From: an uncultured Eubacteriales bacterium
GTDB lineage: Bacteria > Bacillota > Clostridia > Christensenellales > Aristaeellaceae
Direction: 5' to 3'
Assembly (NCBI GenBank): GCA_902793605.1
Contig: CADBEB010000028.1
Coordinates: 1-58,779 of the forward strand
DNA length: 58,779 bases
Within the stretch, counting starts at the first letter, position 1. Each line of letters begins with the position of its first letter. The notes under the pieces were generated by a model. The model did not search any database. It was not told the origin of the DNA and saw only the letters and a list, made by a program, of their open reading frames with translations. Positions 40,867 through 49,531 of this stretch are shown here, one piece after another. A program made the translations under genes and the position numbers.

Positions 40867-41961
40867 TTACTTTTCAACCCTTGTCGTCGCGGATCCGTCC
40901 GGATTCCGTTCCCCCGGATCCGTTCCCGTCGTTTCCTGCATCTTCCGGAGCACCCGCTCCGCATCGTCCCCCGTCAGCAGGCAGGGGGAATAATTGTTGT
41001 GCCGTCTGTCGCTGGTGATGCAGATCGGGTAGAACGTCAGCGCGGTCTCCTGCAGCTCCCCATCCTCAAACCGCAGCTCTGCGCGCACCGTCAGCGCGTC
41101 GGAATCCTTCGCGAACGTCGTTCCGCCGAAGGAGCAGTTGCCGAGGCTGTAAACGATCGGCACCCCTTCTTTGATAACCAGCCCCTGCAGCACATGCGGG
41201 TGATGCCCGATGACCAAGCAGCTTCCGGCCTTGACCGCCCGGTCGACAATCTGCGCCTGGTAGTTGTCCGGCGGACGGTAGCTGTATTCCGTCCCCGCGT
41301 GCATGACCGTGATCACCGCCGCGCATCCCAGGTCCCTTAGTCTCTCTGCCTGTGCCGCGTATCGCTTGGCGCGGTTCCCGGTCAGCGAATAGTTCACTCC
41401 CAGGAAGCCGATCATGAGGCCGTCGTCGCTCCGCCAGACCGCCGGTGCGTCCGTGCCGAACCAGCAGATACCGGCTTCCTCCAGGGCCTGCTTCGTGTCC
41501 GCGTAGCCTTCCTCCCCGTAGTCGTGGGTATGGTTGTTGGCCACCGTCACGCATTCGATGTCGCCGTCGGTCAGGATCTGTGTATAGGCCGTCGGCCCGA
41601 TGAAGTTGAATTCCTTTTTTTCCTTCTTCAGCTTCCGGTCCGACAGCACGACCTCCAGGTTCGCAACCGTCAGGTCGTCCGATTCCGTCAGGTGTTTCAG
41701 CCCGCGGAAGGGAAAATCCATCCCGTTTTCCGCGATCCGGCTCGCAAAGCTCAGGGCGTTTTTCGCCTTCTTCTCCTCCCCGCCGAGCGTGCAGTCCCCG
41801 AGGAAGGTCATCGTCACCGTTCCGGTGTACTCGTCATTCGGCAGCATCAGCGTCTCCGCCGAAAGATCTTCCGTCACCGTGAACCAGCTTCCGGAAGCCA
41901 TCCCGCCCGCCGGCACCATCACCAGCGCCAGCATCCACATTGCCAGTTTTCTCAGTTTCAT
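40867..41961 (-). CDS. CapA-family metallophosphoesterase-like protein, exported
   Basis: A 364-aa protein with an N-terminal signal (LAMWMLALVMVPAGGMASG). It has the CapA/PgsA fold marks: TMTFLGDCTLGG, VANLEVVLSD, VTVANNHTHDYGEEGY, ITVMHAGTEYSYRPPDNYQ, IGHHPHVLQGLVI and YSLGNCSFGG. CapA proteins take part in poly-gamma-glutamate capsule assembly in Bacillus, but many homologues lack capsule genes; none are seen here. ATG 41961 overlaps neighbouring SUV3-like stop region by 5 bp spacing, and AGAAGG is the ribosome binding site. Confidence 0.92.
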   Translation of the reverse strand: MKLRKLAMWMLALVMVPAGGMASGSWFTVTEDLSAETLMLPNDEYTGTVTMTFLGDCTLGGEEKKAKNALSFASRIAENGMDFPFRGLKHLTESDDLTVANLEVVLSDRKLKKEKKEFNFIGPTAYTQILTDGDIECVTVANNHTHDYGEEGYADTKQALEEAGICWFGTDAPAVWRSDDGLMIGFLGVNYSLTGNRAKRYAAQAERLRDLGCAAVITVMHAGTEYSYRPPDNYQAQIVDRAVKAGSCLVIGHHPHVLQGLVIKEGVPIVYSLGNCSFGGTTFAKDSDALTVRAELRFEDGELQETALTFYPICITSDRRHNNYSPCLLTGDDAERVLRKMQETTGTDPGERNPDGSATTRVEK

Positions 41962-41966
41962 CAGGT

Positions 41967-44342
41967 TTACCTTCTCCACTTGCCGCTGCCATGGCAGCTG
42001 TCACACAGCCGGTAAGGCCAGTTCCACGGCAGGTGCCGCCGGCAGGACGGACACATCCGCTGCTGCAGCTTCTGCGTCGACAGAATATGGACGATCCCCC
42101 GGGAGATCAGATCCTTCCGCCGCTGGATCTCATCCATCAGTTCCTCGGGTTCCGGCAGGAACAGCCGGGTGTAGTTGTAATACAGGTCGCACCGGCGGTA
42201 GTCCGCCTCCATCGCGTCCAGCATCCGGATCGTACAGCTTTCCGGATCCTGGATCTCCGGCATCTCCGGCAGCACGTCGATATGTTCCCCCCGGCACTCG
42301 GCGTGGTACATCGCCTTCCACCGGCCGAGCAGCTCGGGGTCCTTTTCGTCGAACGGGATGCAGATGAACCGGTACAGCAGCTGCCGGTCGGTCCGCGGCG
42401 TTTCCATCATCGCAGCCAGCTCCGCCATCCTTACCGTCGACGCCTTCGAGAAACAGCCCTTGTCCTGCATCCTCAGCCATTGATCCAGTATCTGCGTCAG
42501 CGGCAGCGGAATCCCCAGCAGTGAATCCGGGAAACCGATCACGCCCTCCACCAGCGGCAGCAGCGGCCGTGCCAGAGCTCGGGCAATCTCCTTCCGGAAG
42601 CCGAATGCGTTCACGTAGCCGATCTCGTATTTTCCGTACCGTCCGCTCCGTCCGGCGATCTGTTTGATCTCCGCGTCCGTCAGCATCCGGACCATATCCC
42701 CGTCAAATTTTTCGTTCTCCAGGAATACGACCCGCTGAATCGGCAGGTTCATCCCCATCGCGATCGCGTCGGTCGAAACGACAACCTCCGTCTCACCTTT
42801 CATGAAGCGGTCCGCCTGGTTCCGCCGGACGTCCGGCGGCAGTGCTCCGTAGATCAGGGAGACCTTGTATCCCCGGGTCTTCAGCTCCGCGGCCACTGCA
42901 TGCACCCGTGCCTTGGAGAACACGATCAGTGCATCCCCCGGCTGTACCGAGTTCGGAAACTGGAATCCGACCGTCTCGACCTCCAGCGGCGTCATCCGTT
43001 CATGCCGGACCACCGTCAATTCGTCCCCGCATTCCCCGATGATCCGCGTCAGCAGCTGCTCCGCGTCCGGCGATGCGCACGCATGGATCTCCTCCGCGCA
43101 CAGGCCCAGGATTGCCGCGGTCCAGGCGCCGCCCCGATCCCTGTCCGCGATCATCTGGCACTCGTCGATCACCGCCACATCGTAGCGGGTCTTCAGGTCC
43201 GCCATCTCTACCGTCGACGACTGTACCCGGCTGAACGGCACCCGGATCTGCTCCTCGCCTGTCACCAGCGAGCAGGGCACATCGTCCAGATTCAGCGCCT
43301 CAAACTGTTCCGCGGCCAGCAGCCGCAGCGGCCCGAGATAAACGCCCCGCTCCGCCCCGTGCAGGCGCTGGACACCCTCGTAGGTCTTCCCGGAGTTGGT
43401 CGGCCCCAGATGCAGGTAGAAATGCCGTTTCATCTGCCGGGCCAGCGGATACAGGTCCCGGTAATGCTCCGGAATCGCGTCCAGCAGCGCCGCCTGGATT
43501 CGCTTTTCCTTCTCCCAGGCCGCGTCTGCCTCCTTCTGCAGGCGGATGATCCCCGGATTCTTTTCCAGCAGCCGCCGGATCCGTTCCTTCGAAAACTTCT
43601 TTTCCAGCACGTTCAGGATCATCCGCTCCGCCCGCTCGGCCTCCCGGCGAACAGCTGTTGCCGCGGTTTCTCCCGAGCGCAGCTTTACGTTTCTGCAGGC
43701 CGCCAGTTCCGGGAGCACCCGGCCGGCTTCTGCCCGCAGGAAAGACCCCAGCGAACCCGGATGGAACGCGCGGTCCACCGCCTTGTGCGTCAGCCCGCCG
43801 GGGAAGTAAATCTCCATGATCCGGCGCACGACGAAGCGCTCCTCGTCCATCTCCCCAAGTCGTGCCGTCTGGTCGCCCGTCCGCAGCCATAATACAAGCC
43901 GGTTCTCCGCCCGGGTGGTCAGTTGTCCGATGTTGTCGTCAAAGTATTTCCGCAGCTCACCATCCCGTATGATCCGCCGGGCCTCGTAAGCCTTTTCCAG
44001 AGAAACCCGGCTTTTTTCGACCGTCCGCAGAAACGCGAGGTCAATTTTCCTTCCGGCCCGGATTTCCTCCCCGATCAGCCGCCGCAACCGCTCAAACTCT
44101 GCCCGGTCCCCGCTCAGCACCAGTTCGCCCCGCAGCAGTCCCTGCCAGATGCGATCCCTGCGCTGCAGCTGCCGCAGCGTGCTCCGGAAGGCCTCGCTGT
44201 TCAGGTATTCCGCTTTCTCGGCCGGGTTCATGCTCCGGGTGATCACCCGTACCTTGTTCAGGGCATGCTGATAAAGCCACCGTTCCCGTTCGGGCAGGAC
44301 AGCCTGTATATAGGCTTCCAGTGCTCTGTCCTCGCGGTTCAT
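41967..44342 (-). CDS. SUV3-like DEAD/DEAH RNA helicase with C-terminal zinc ribbon
   Basis: A 791-aa helicase. Residues 1-300 are helical and unassigned. The helicase core starts with HLGPTNSGKTYEGVQRL (Walker A 313-320), DECQ at 393-396 as motif II, SDAIAMGMNLPIQRVVF and QIAGRSGRYG as motifs V and VI. GPTNSGKT plus DECQ are the marks of SUV3, the helicase of mitochondrial RNA degradosomes. A C-terminal RMCPSCRRH then CDSCHGSG (about 762-791) is a zinc ribbon. Bacterial members are known in Bacillota, and the role is probably RNA turnover. The gene is first of the helicase-CapA-MATE group; spacing is 5 bp. Confidence 0.9.
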   Translation of the reverse strand: MNREDRALEAYIQAVLPERERWLYQHALNKVRVITRSMNPAEKAEYLNSEAFRSTLRQLQRRDRIWQGLLRGELVLSGDRAEFERLRRLIGEEIRAGRKIDLAFLRTVEKSRVSLEKAYEARRIIRDGELRKYFDDNIGQLTTRAENRLVLWLRTGDQTARLGEMDEERFVVRRIMEIYFPGGLTHKAVDRAFHPGSLGSFLRAEAGRVLPELAACRNVKLRSGETAATAVRREAERAERMILNVLEKKFSKERIRRLLEKNPGIIRLQKEADAAWEKEKRIQAALLDAIPEHYRDLYPLARQMKRHFYLHLGPTNSGKTYEGVQRLHGAERGVYLGPLRLLAAEQFEALNLDDVPCSLVTGEEQIRVPFSRVQSSTVEMADLKTRYDVAVIDECQMIADRDRGGAWTAAILGLCAEEIHACASPDAEQLLTRIIGECGDELTVVRHERMTPLEVETVGFQFPNSVQPGDALIVFSKARVHAVAAELKTRGYKVSLIYGALPPDVRRNQADRFMKGETEVVVSTDAIAMGMNLPIQRVVFLENEKFDGDMVRMLTDAEIKQIAGRSGRYGKYEIGYVNAFGFRKEIARALARPLLPLVEGVIGFPDSLLGIPLPLTQILDQWLRMQDKGCFSKASTVRMAELAAMMETPRTDRQLLYRFICIPFDEKDPELLGRWKAMYHAECRGEHIDVLPEMPEIQDPESCTIRMLDAMEADYRRCDLYYNYTRLFLPEPEELMDEIQRRKDLISRGIVHILSTQKLQQRMCPSCRRHLPWNWPYRLCDSCHGSGKWRR

Positions 44343-44409
44343 AGAGGCAGCCCCCTTGCATCATGTTCTGTCCCGGGGCTATTCTACCACAAAACAACCC
44401 GCCTTGTCT

Positions 44410-46989
44410 TTACATCCTTTTTTTGTTCTTCATGCTCTGCCACAGGACATCCGCGGCATCCGGGGCCTGTTCCTCCTGTCCTGGATTGCGCGCTGCTTTC
44501 CTGAACAAGGGGACGGTCCTGCCGGTTACGTGTTCGTCCGGAACATCAGAACCGTCCCCGACGTTCCGGGCCGCCGGCGCTTCCCTGAACAGGTCCAGCC
44601 GCCGCTGCGCCACGTCAAACAGGAACAGCAGGATCGACAGCCCGAGCAGCAGCGGGGTCAGGTCCGTCCTTTTCCGGGCCGCCGTGTCCGGGAAGGACAG
44701 CAGCCCCTGCGGGCTTTCGAGAACTTTGCCGCCGCTTTCCGCGGCCAGCTTTTCCAGCGCGCCGGTATCTTCCCGCATCCGGATTGCATACGCGCCGCTT
44801 TGGACAGTATCTGTCACCCCTTCAAACCGGTTATCGGAAACCCGTTCCAGCCTTACCGTGTCCCGCGTTCCGTCCGGCCGGATCAGCGTTGCCGTGGCAT
44901 GGGCTGTTTCCTCCGGCACTTCTGCTTCCCAGGTCAGTTTCCCGTCGTCCAGGCTCATCTCACCCGCGTCGCTCCTGTCGGGCAGGAGAAAGGAGATGAT
45001 CCCCGCGAAGAATTCCGCCGCCCGGTCCCAGTTCAGGAATGCCGCGCTCCAGCCCCCCTGTACGTCGCTCGTCCAGCAGGCGACCCGTCCTGCGCCGTAC
45101 TGCCACCAGGCCAGGACCGGGTCCTTCCGGTCGCTGCACAGGGAAACGGTTGCCAGCGGCTTCTCTGTCGCCGCCAGGTATCCGCTCAGCTGCGGGAAAC
45201 CGGGGAAATCCGTCATGGAGCCGTCCGTCACAGCCGGCGTGAACACGCGGTTCTGCACATACGCGCCGGAGATCATCATGGTTTCCTTGGTAAAGATCCG
45301 GGGCAGGCTGTCAAAAGGTCCGGCCGCGTACATCCGGCCGTTCCCCGCTTCGGCAATTTTGGTCATTCCGGTGTAGTCCGCGTCGTCGCCTACGGCCACG
45401 GTCGTCACCGTGATCCCCGCTTCCGCCATCCGGCGGACCACGTCCAGGTATCCGGTATCACCGGCCTGGCCGTCGGTCAGGAAGATCACATGCCGGTAAT
45501 GGGCGCTCGCGTTCTTCAGCGCGTTGTAGGCTATCATCAGCGGAGAATAGAAGGCCGTACCACCGCCGGAGCGGATGGTCGCCACCTGCTGCTGCATCGC
45601 TGCCACATCCGTCACCGGGCTCAGCGGAACCACCCACTTGCCCGCGTCGTCAAAGGCGATGACGCCGGCCTGGTCGCGCTCACCCAGCACTTCCAGCGCG
45701 CTGCACGCGGCTTCCCTTGCCAGCGCCAGCCGGGTCACGCCGTACTCGCCGTCCAGCATCGAACCGGACTTGTCGATCACCAGCACCAGCGCCGTCGTCG
45801 GCAGATCCATCCGGTTCCGCACGTCGATCGTCACCGGCAGCATGTTTTCTAGCGCGCTGCCCCGGTATCCGCCAAGGGCATAGCTGGAGTCGCCACCGAA
45901 CACGGCCGTGCCGACACCCAGTTCCTTCGCCGCGCTGTCCAGCGCTGCCGTCTGTGCGTCGCTGATCCGTGTCGCATCCACGTTGACCAGCGCGACCGCG
46001 TGGTACGTCAGCAGGTCCGCCGCCTTCTCCGGCAGCATCGCCGCCGGCAGCGTCTTCACCTTCATCCCCGCCGCCTCCAGCATAGAGCTTAGCTGCGATC
46101 CGGCGCCGCTCTGCCCCTCGGCGATCAGCACCGAAGGTTCGCCTGCGATCACCGTATAAGCTGCCCCGCTGTCGTTGGCGGATACCGAATCACCTGCCAT
46201 CAGCACGCGGGCTTCCACGGTGCTGACACCCGCGCCCGCGGCTGTCGAGTCAAAGGCAAACGTATTCTCCCCGCGGCGCAGGGTCACCTCCCGGCTCTCG
46301 GCCGTTCCCTGGTCTCGCGTCAGCAGCAGCGTCGCCTTACCGGCGGTATTGGAATGCACCGTCACCTGGGTCGTATATTTCTGTCCTGTATAGAGAGATG
46401 AAGGCACCGTCACGGAGGTCACCTGCGCATCCGCCCCGCTGCGTGTGCCTGTTTTCAGCACGTTCACGGGCAGCCCGCCGGCCGCGGGCAGCAGGTTCTC
46501 CTCCCCGGTCATGAGCCCGTCGCTGATCACCGCGATCCCGCCGTTGGAATCCTCCGGCAGCAGCGCCGAAGCCATCTGCAGCGCCCCGTACAGATCGGTC
46601 CCGCTGCGGTCCGCCTGTGCCTCGCTGACGTCCAGCGGTGCCTCCTGTCCCGGGGAGCGCAGCACCGCAGCGTCCGCTCCGAAGGCAATCACGCCGGTCT
46701 TCCGTTCGCCGGCCTCGGCCAGGGCTTCCTTCGCCAGGCGGACCGTCTCCTCTTCATTCACCGAGGCGGACACATCAACCAGCAGGAAGGCTGTCCGGTC
46801 CGGGCTGGCGGTTTTCAGGCTCATGCCGGCCAGCGCCAGCGCTGCCAGGAGGATCAGGACGTACCGCAGTCCGTGGGAAATCCGTTCCTTCCGGGAGCGG
46901 CTTTTCCGGAACCGGCAGATCAGGAATACCGCCAGCATGCAAACAGGGATCGCCAGCAGCCGAAGAGGATGCAGGAACTCAACAGACAT
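44410..46989 (-). CDS. Large VWA-domain membrane protein
   Basis: An 859-aa protein. Two N-terminal helices (LRLLAIPVCMLAVFLICRF; GLRYVLILLAALALAGM), a first VWA-like domain with the partly conserved LLVDVSASVNEEE, then glutamine amidotransferase-like and Ig-like regions, a second VWA with an intact MIDAS DKSGSM (LVIDKSGSMLDGEYG), and near the C-terminus another helix (LLLGLSILLFLFDVAQRR) with a cytoplasmic tail. The tail segment GDGSDVPDEHVTGRTVPLF is encoded by a palindromic repeat. Members of this kind work with MoxR ATPases. The 11-bp overlap with the upstream VWA gene supports coupling. Confidence 0.88.
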   Translation of the reverse strand: MSVEFLHPLRLLAIPVCMLAVFLICRFRKSRSRKERISHGLRYVLILLAALALAGMSLKTASPDRTAFLLVDVSASVNEEETVRLAKEALAEAGERKTGVIAFGADAAVLRSPGQEAPLDVSEAQADRSGTDLYGALQMASALLPEDSNGGIAVISDGLMTGEENLLPAAGGLPVNVLKTGTRSGADAQVTSVTVPSSLYTGQKYTTQVTVHSNTAGKATLLLTRDQGTAESREVTLRRGENTFAFDSTAAGAGVSTVEARVLMAGDSVSANDSGAAYTVIAGEPSVLIAEGQSGAGSQLSSMLEAAGMKVKTLPAAMLPEKAADLLTYHAVALVNVDATRISDAQTAALDSAAKELGVGTAVFGGDSSYALGGYRGSALENMLPVTIDVRNRMDLPTTALVLVIDKSGSMLDGEYGVTRLALAREAACSALEVLGERDQAGVIAFDDAGKWVVPLSPVTDVAAMQQQVATIRSGGGTAFYSPLMIAYNALKNASAHYRHVIFLTDGQAGDTGYLDVVRRMAEAGITVTTVAVGDDADYTGMTKIAEAGNGRMYAAGPFDSLPRIFTKETMMISGAYVQNRVFTPAVTDGSMTDFPGFPQLSGYLAATEKPLATVSLCSDRKDPVLAWWQYGAGRVACWTSDVQGGWSAAFLNWDRAAEFFAGIISFLLPDRSDAGEMSLDDGKLTWEAEVPEETAHATATLIRPDGTRDTVRLERVSDNRFEGVTDTVQSGAYAIRMREDTGALEKLAAESGGKVLESPQGLLSFPDTAARKRTDLTPLLLGLSILLFLFDVAQRRLDLFREAPAARNVGDGSDVPDEHVTGRTVPLFRKAARNPGQEEQAPDAADVLWQSMKNKKRM

Positions 46990-48571
46990 AGCGGCTCACC
47001 CCCATCTCCGCAACCAGCAGCAGCAGGAACAGGATCAGCAGAACGCTTCTCAGTTCCCGGCCCTGTTCTCCCGTCGTTTCGGTTTTTTCTGTTTCGTAAT
47101 CCGGCGCAGTGTCCCGCGTGTCGCTTTCGCCAAGCGGCATCACGTTCACGGCCGGTTCTTCAGCCGCCTGCTCTTCCGTGAGCAGCGTGTTCAGGATGTT
47201 CTGGATCAGGATCGGAAAATCGTATTTCAGCGGCAGGTTGGTATTGTGCAGGTCAAAACCGAGGATTGCCGTCTCTCCGTTCCATGTGATCACGGGATCT
47301 CCGCCCAGACGGAGCACAGCCCGTCCGCCGCTGACCGGGTGCCACTCACGGAAGAAAACGTTCTTCATCGTCAGTCCCGTTGTCAGTGGGCTTTCGGAAA
47401 TCTCCGCCGCCGGGCTATCCCCGGTCTTTGCTTCCCCGTCCCAGCCGAACGGCCCGAAGGCAGTCGCCGCCGGGTCATATCCCTCTTCGGGGATCCGGGT
47501 CGTCAGGATCAGCGGATCGCTCCCCAGAATATACAGGTCCGCCTCCGTCGAAGCCAGCGCCTCCGCATCTGTCCGCATCACCGTCAGGTCCGGCCGCACC
47601 TTCAGCGCGCTCTCAAGGAACACGCTGTCTTCCGTCACTGCCACGTGCAGGCTTGCGGCATGCTTCACGGCGGCCTCCGCTGTGTTGTCCGCCTCCAGCG
47701 CGTCCTTCTCCCGGATCTTCACGCGGACTGTCCGGGCCTCTTCGGGAATGTCAAAGCTGACCCCCGCTGTTTCTCCCGCGGGGATCGTGACCTCGCCCGC
47801 GCCGCACAGGGTTCCGTCCGTCTCGCACGCCAGGGTGACTGTACACTCCTTTCCGAAGTTTGCCACCCGGGCATACGCTTTGCCGTTCTCTGCCGTCAGC
47901 GAATACACCGTGCGGTTCTCCGCTGCTTCACCGACGTTGATGATTGTCGGCGTCCGGCCGCCGCGCGTGTGGATCTCCGACAGGCGCAGCGCGTCTGAGA
48001 ATACGGTCACTGTCGCGCCTTTTTCCTCTTCGCCGCTCCGGGCCAGCGCCCAGACCAGGGTCAGCGCCCTGTCGATCTCCGCGCCGCCCCGTCCGCAGGC
48101 AATGGAGCCGATCGTCTTTTCCGCTTCCTCCCGGTTTCCGGAGAGCAGCAGCCGCTGCACCTCATCCCCGGCGGTGATCACGGTGATTTCTTCCTCCGCC
48201 GGCAGCTCGCGGATCCGCTTCAGGGCTTCTTCCTTCGCCAGTTCCAGCCGGCTTTTCCCGTTGCACTCCGCCTGCATGCTGCCAGAGATATCAAAGACCA
48301 GGATGGTCTTTCCAGCCGTTCCGCCCGGCAGCACCGGATTCATCAGCGCAAGGGCAAGGGCCAGCGTCGCCAGCACCTGCAGCGGCAACAGCAGGTTTTT
48401 CATCAGCCGCTGAAACGGCCGGTTCGCTGCGTAGTCCTGCACGCTCCGTCGCCAGAGAAAGACAGACGGAACCTGCTGCGGCAGGAATCTCCTGCGCAGC
48501 AGATACAGCACCACGATGGCAGCCGGAGCCGCCAGCATCCAGGCAAATCCCGGATTCAAAAATCGGATCAT
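46979..48571 (-). CDS. BatA-like VWA membrane protein
   Basis: A 530-aa protein. It starts with a BatA-like anchor (NPGFAWMLAAPAAIVVLYLLRRR), a short basic segment, a second helix (LLPLQVLATLALALALMNP), then a VWA domain with MIDAS DISGSM (LVFDISGSMQAECNGKS). CARDB/Ig-like beta domains and a DUF-type region follow, and a C-terminal helix (VLLILFLLLLVAEMGVSRY) ends it. It pairs with the neighbouring DUF58 and MoxR genes as in Bacteroides bat operons. The start is 7 bp after the DUF58 stop. Confidence 0.9.
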   Translation of the reverse strand: MIRFLNPGFAWMLAAPAAIVVLYLLRRRFLPQQVPSVFLWRRSVQDYAANRPFQRLMKNLLLPLQVLATLALALALMNPVLPGGTAGKTILVFDISGSMQAECNGKSRLELAKEEALKRIRELPAEEEITVITAGDEVQRLLLSGNREEAEKTIGSIACGRGGAEIDRALTLVWALARSGEEEKGATVTVFSDALRLSEIHTRGGRTPTIINVGEAAENRTVYSLTAENGKAYARVANFGKECTVTLACETDGTLCGAGEVTIPAGETAGVSFDIPEEARTVRVKIREKDALEADNTAEAAVKHAASLHVAVTEDSVFLESALKVRPDLTVMRTDAEALASTEADLYILGSDPLILTTRIPEEGYDPAATAFGPFGWDGEAKTGDSPAAEISESPLTTGLTMKNVFFREWHPVSGGRAVLRLGGDPVITWNGETAILGFDLHNTNLPLKYDFPILIQNILNTLLTEEQAAEEPAVNVMPLGESDTRDTAPDYETEKTETTGEQGRELRSVLLILFLLLLVAEMGVSRYVC

Positions 48572-48578
48572 ACTTCTC

Positions 48579-49433
48579 CTATCCTATCATTCCGCTGCGG
48601 GACAGCAGTGGCAGGAAGCAATCCTCAAACGCTTTGCTGCCGTCCAGCAGCAGATAAGGGGTCTCCCTCCCGGAGCAGTTCTCCCGGATCTGCTTCAGAA
48701 AATCTTCCAACGCCTCATGATAGCTCTCCAGCGCGTTCCGGTCCGCAAGCAGGTCGATCTGTTCTCCGCTCTCGCTGTCACACAGCCGCACGGCGCCTTC
48801 CGTCTCCGGCCGCAGTTCACCGCCGGAAAGCACCTGGATCACCGCGGTCTCCTGCCGCATATAGCGCAGGTAGTCCAGCGCTTCCTTCAGCGCGTCCTCG
48901 GTATACCCGTCCGTGATCAGGAAGCACAGGCCTTTCTTCAGGCTTTCCGCGCGCCGGACCGCTTCTGTCAGCGTTCCTTCCTTCCCGTCTGGCACCGCCC
49001 GGTCCAGGAACGCGGTCAGCTTTGCGAAAGCCGCCCGTCCGGAGAACTGCGGCGAGCATACAGCCCGCCCGTCCTTCAGCAGCTGCAGCCGCAACCGGTC
49101 CCCGCCAGTCAGGGCCAGGTATCCGACCGTTTCAGCGGCGGAGCGCGCCGCACTCCACTTGTCTTCCATGGAGGCGCTCGCGTCCAGCAGGATCATCACC
49201 TGGCTCTCCTGTTCCTCCATGAACAGCTTCATATAGAGGCGGTCGAACCGCGCCAGCGCGTTCCAGTCCAGGCGCCGGATATCGTCTCCCGGGATATATT
49301 CCCGGTAGTCGGAGAATTCCGCCGAGGATCCGGTCTGCCGGGACCGCCGGCTACCGCCCGCGCCGCCCTGCGCCCGGCCTCTCATCACCAGCCGCAGCGC
49401 GTCCAGTCTCGCCAAAAAACGATCTGTTAACAT
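48579..49433 (-). CDS. DUF58 protein (VWA-like, MoxR partner)
   Basis: A 284-aa protein. DUF58 marks: SDYREYIPGDDIRRLDWNAL, RLYMKLFMEEQESQVMILLD and the MIDAS-like LDASASM. It is cytoplasmic, as is usual for COG1721. The frame runs to 49487, but MLTDRFLARLDAL at 49433 is the family start and AAAGAG precedes it. In other bacteria DUF58 is a client or adaptor of MoxR. The 98-bp gap to moxR contains a hairpin repeat. Confidence 0.9.
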   Translation of the reverse strand: MLTDRFLARLDALRLVMRGRAQGGAGGSRRSRQTGSSAEFSDYREYIPGDDIRRLDWNALARFDRLYMKLFMEEQESQVMILLDASASMEDKWSAARSAAETVGYLALTGGDRLRLQLLKDGRAVCSPQFSGRAAFAKLTAFLDRAVPDGKEGTLTEAVRRAESLKKGLCFLITDGYTEDALKEALDYLRYMRQETAVIQVLSGGELRPETEGAVRLCDSESGEQIDLLADRNALESYHEALEDFLKQIRENCSGRETPYLLLDGSKAFEDCFLPLLSRSGMIG

Positions 49434-49485
49434 CTTGACTCTTTCTTTACCCCAAATAACTGAAATATTCTGACCGTAGAATTTC

Positions 49486-49508
49486 AAAGGGCGATCGGAA
49501 AGCCCTTT
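49486..49508. repeat. Dispersed hairpin repeat (GGGCGATCGGAAWGCCC family), copy 2
   Basis: AAAGGGC (49486-49492) and GCCCTTT (49502-49508) enclose GATCGGAAA. Copy 1 is at 31305. Downstream CCGCAGGTGCGG forms the second hairpin. Lies within an operon, between moxR and DUF58. Confidence 0.5.
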
Positions 49509-49531
49509 GGCGCGCCCGCAGGTGCGGATCC

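Noticed and set aside
44356..45852. A 498-aa plus-strand open frame opposite the large VWA gene
   Set aside because: Arg/Pro/Gln-rich antisense frame with no domain; the VWA MIDAS motifs are on the other strand.
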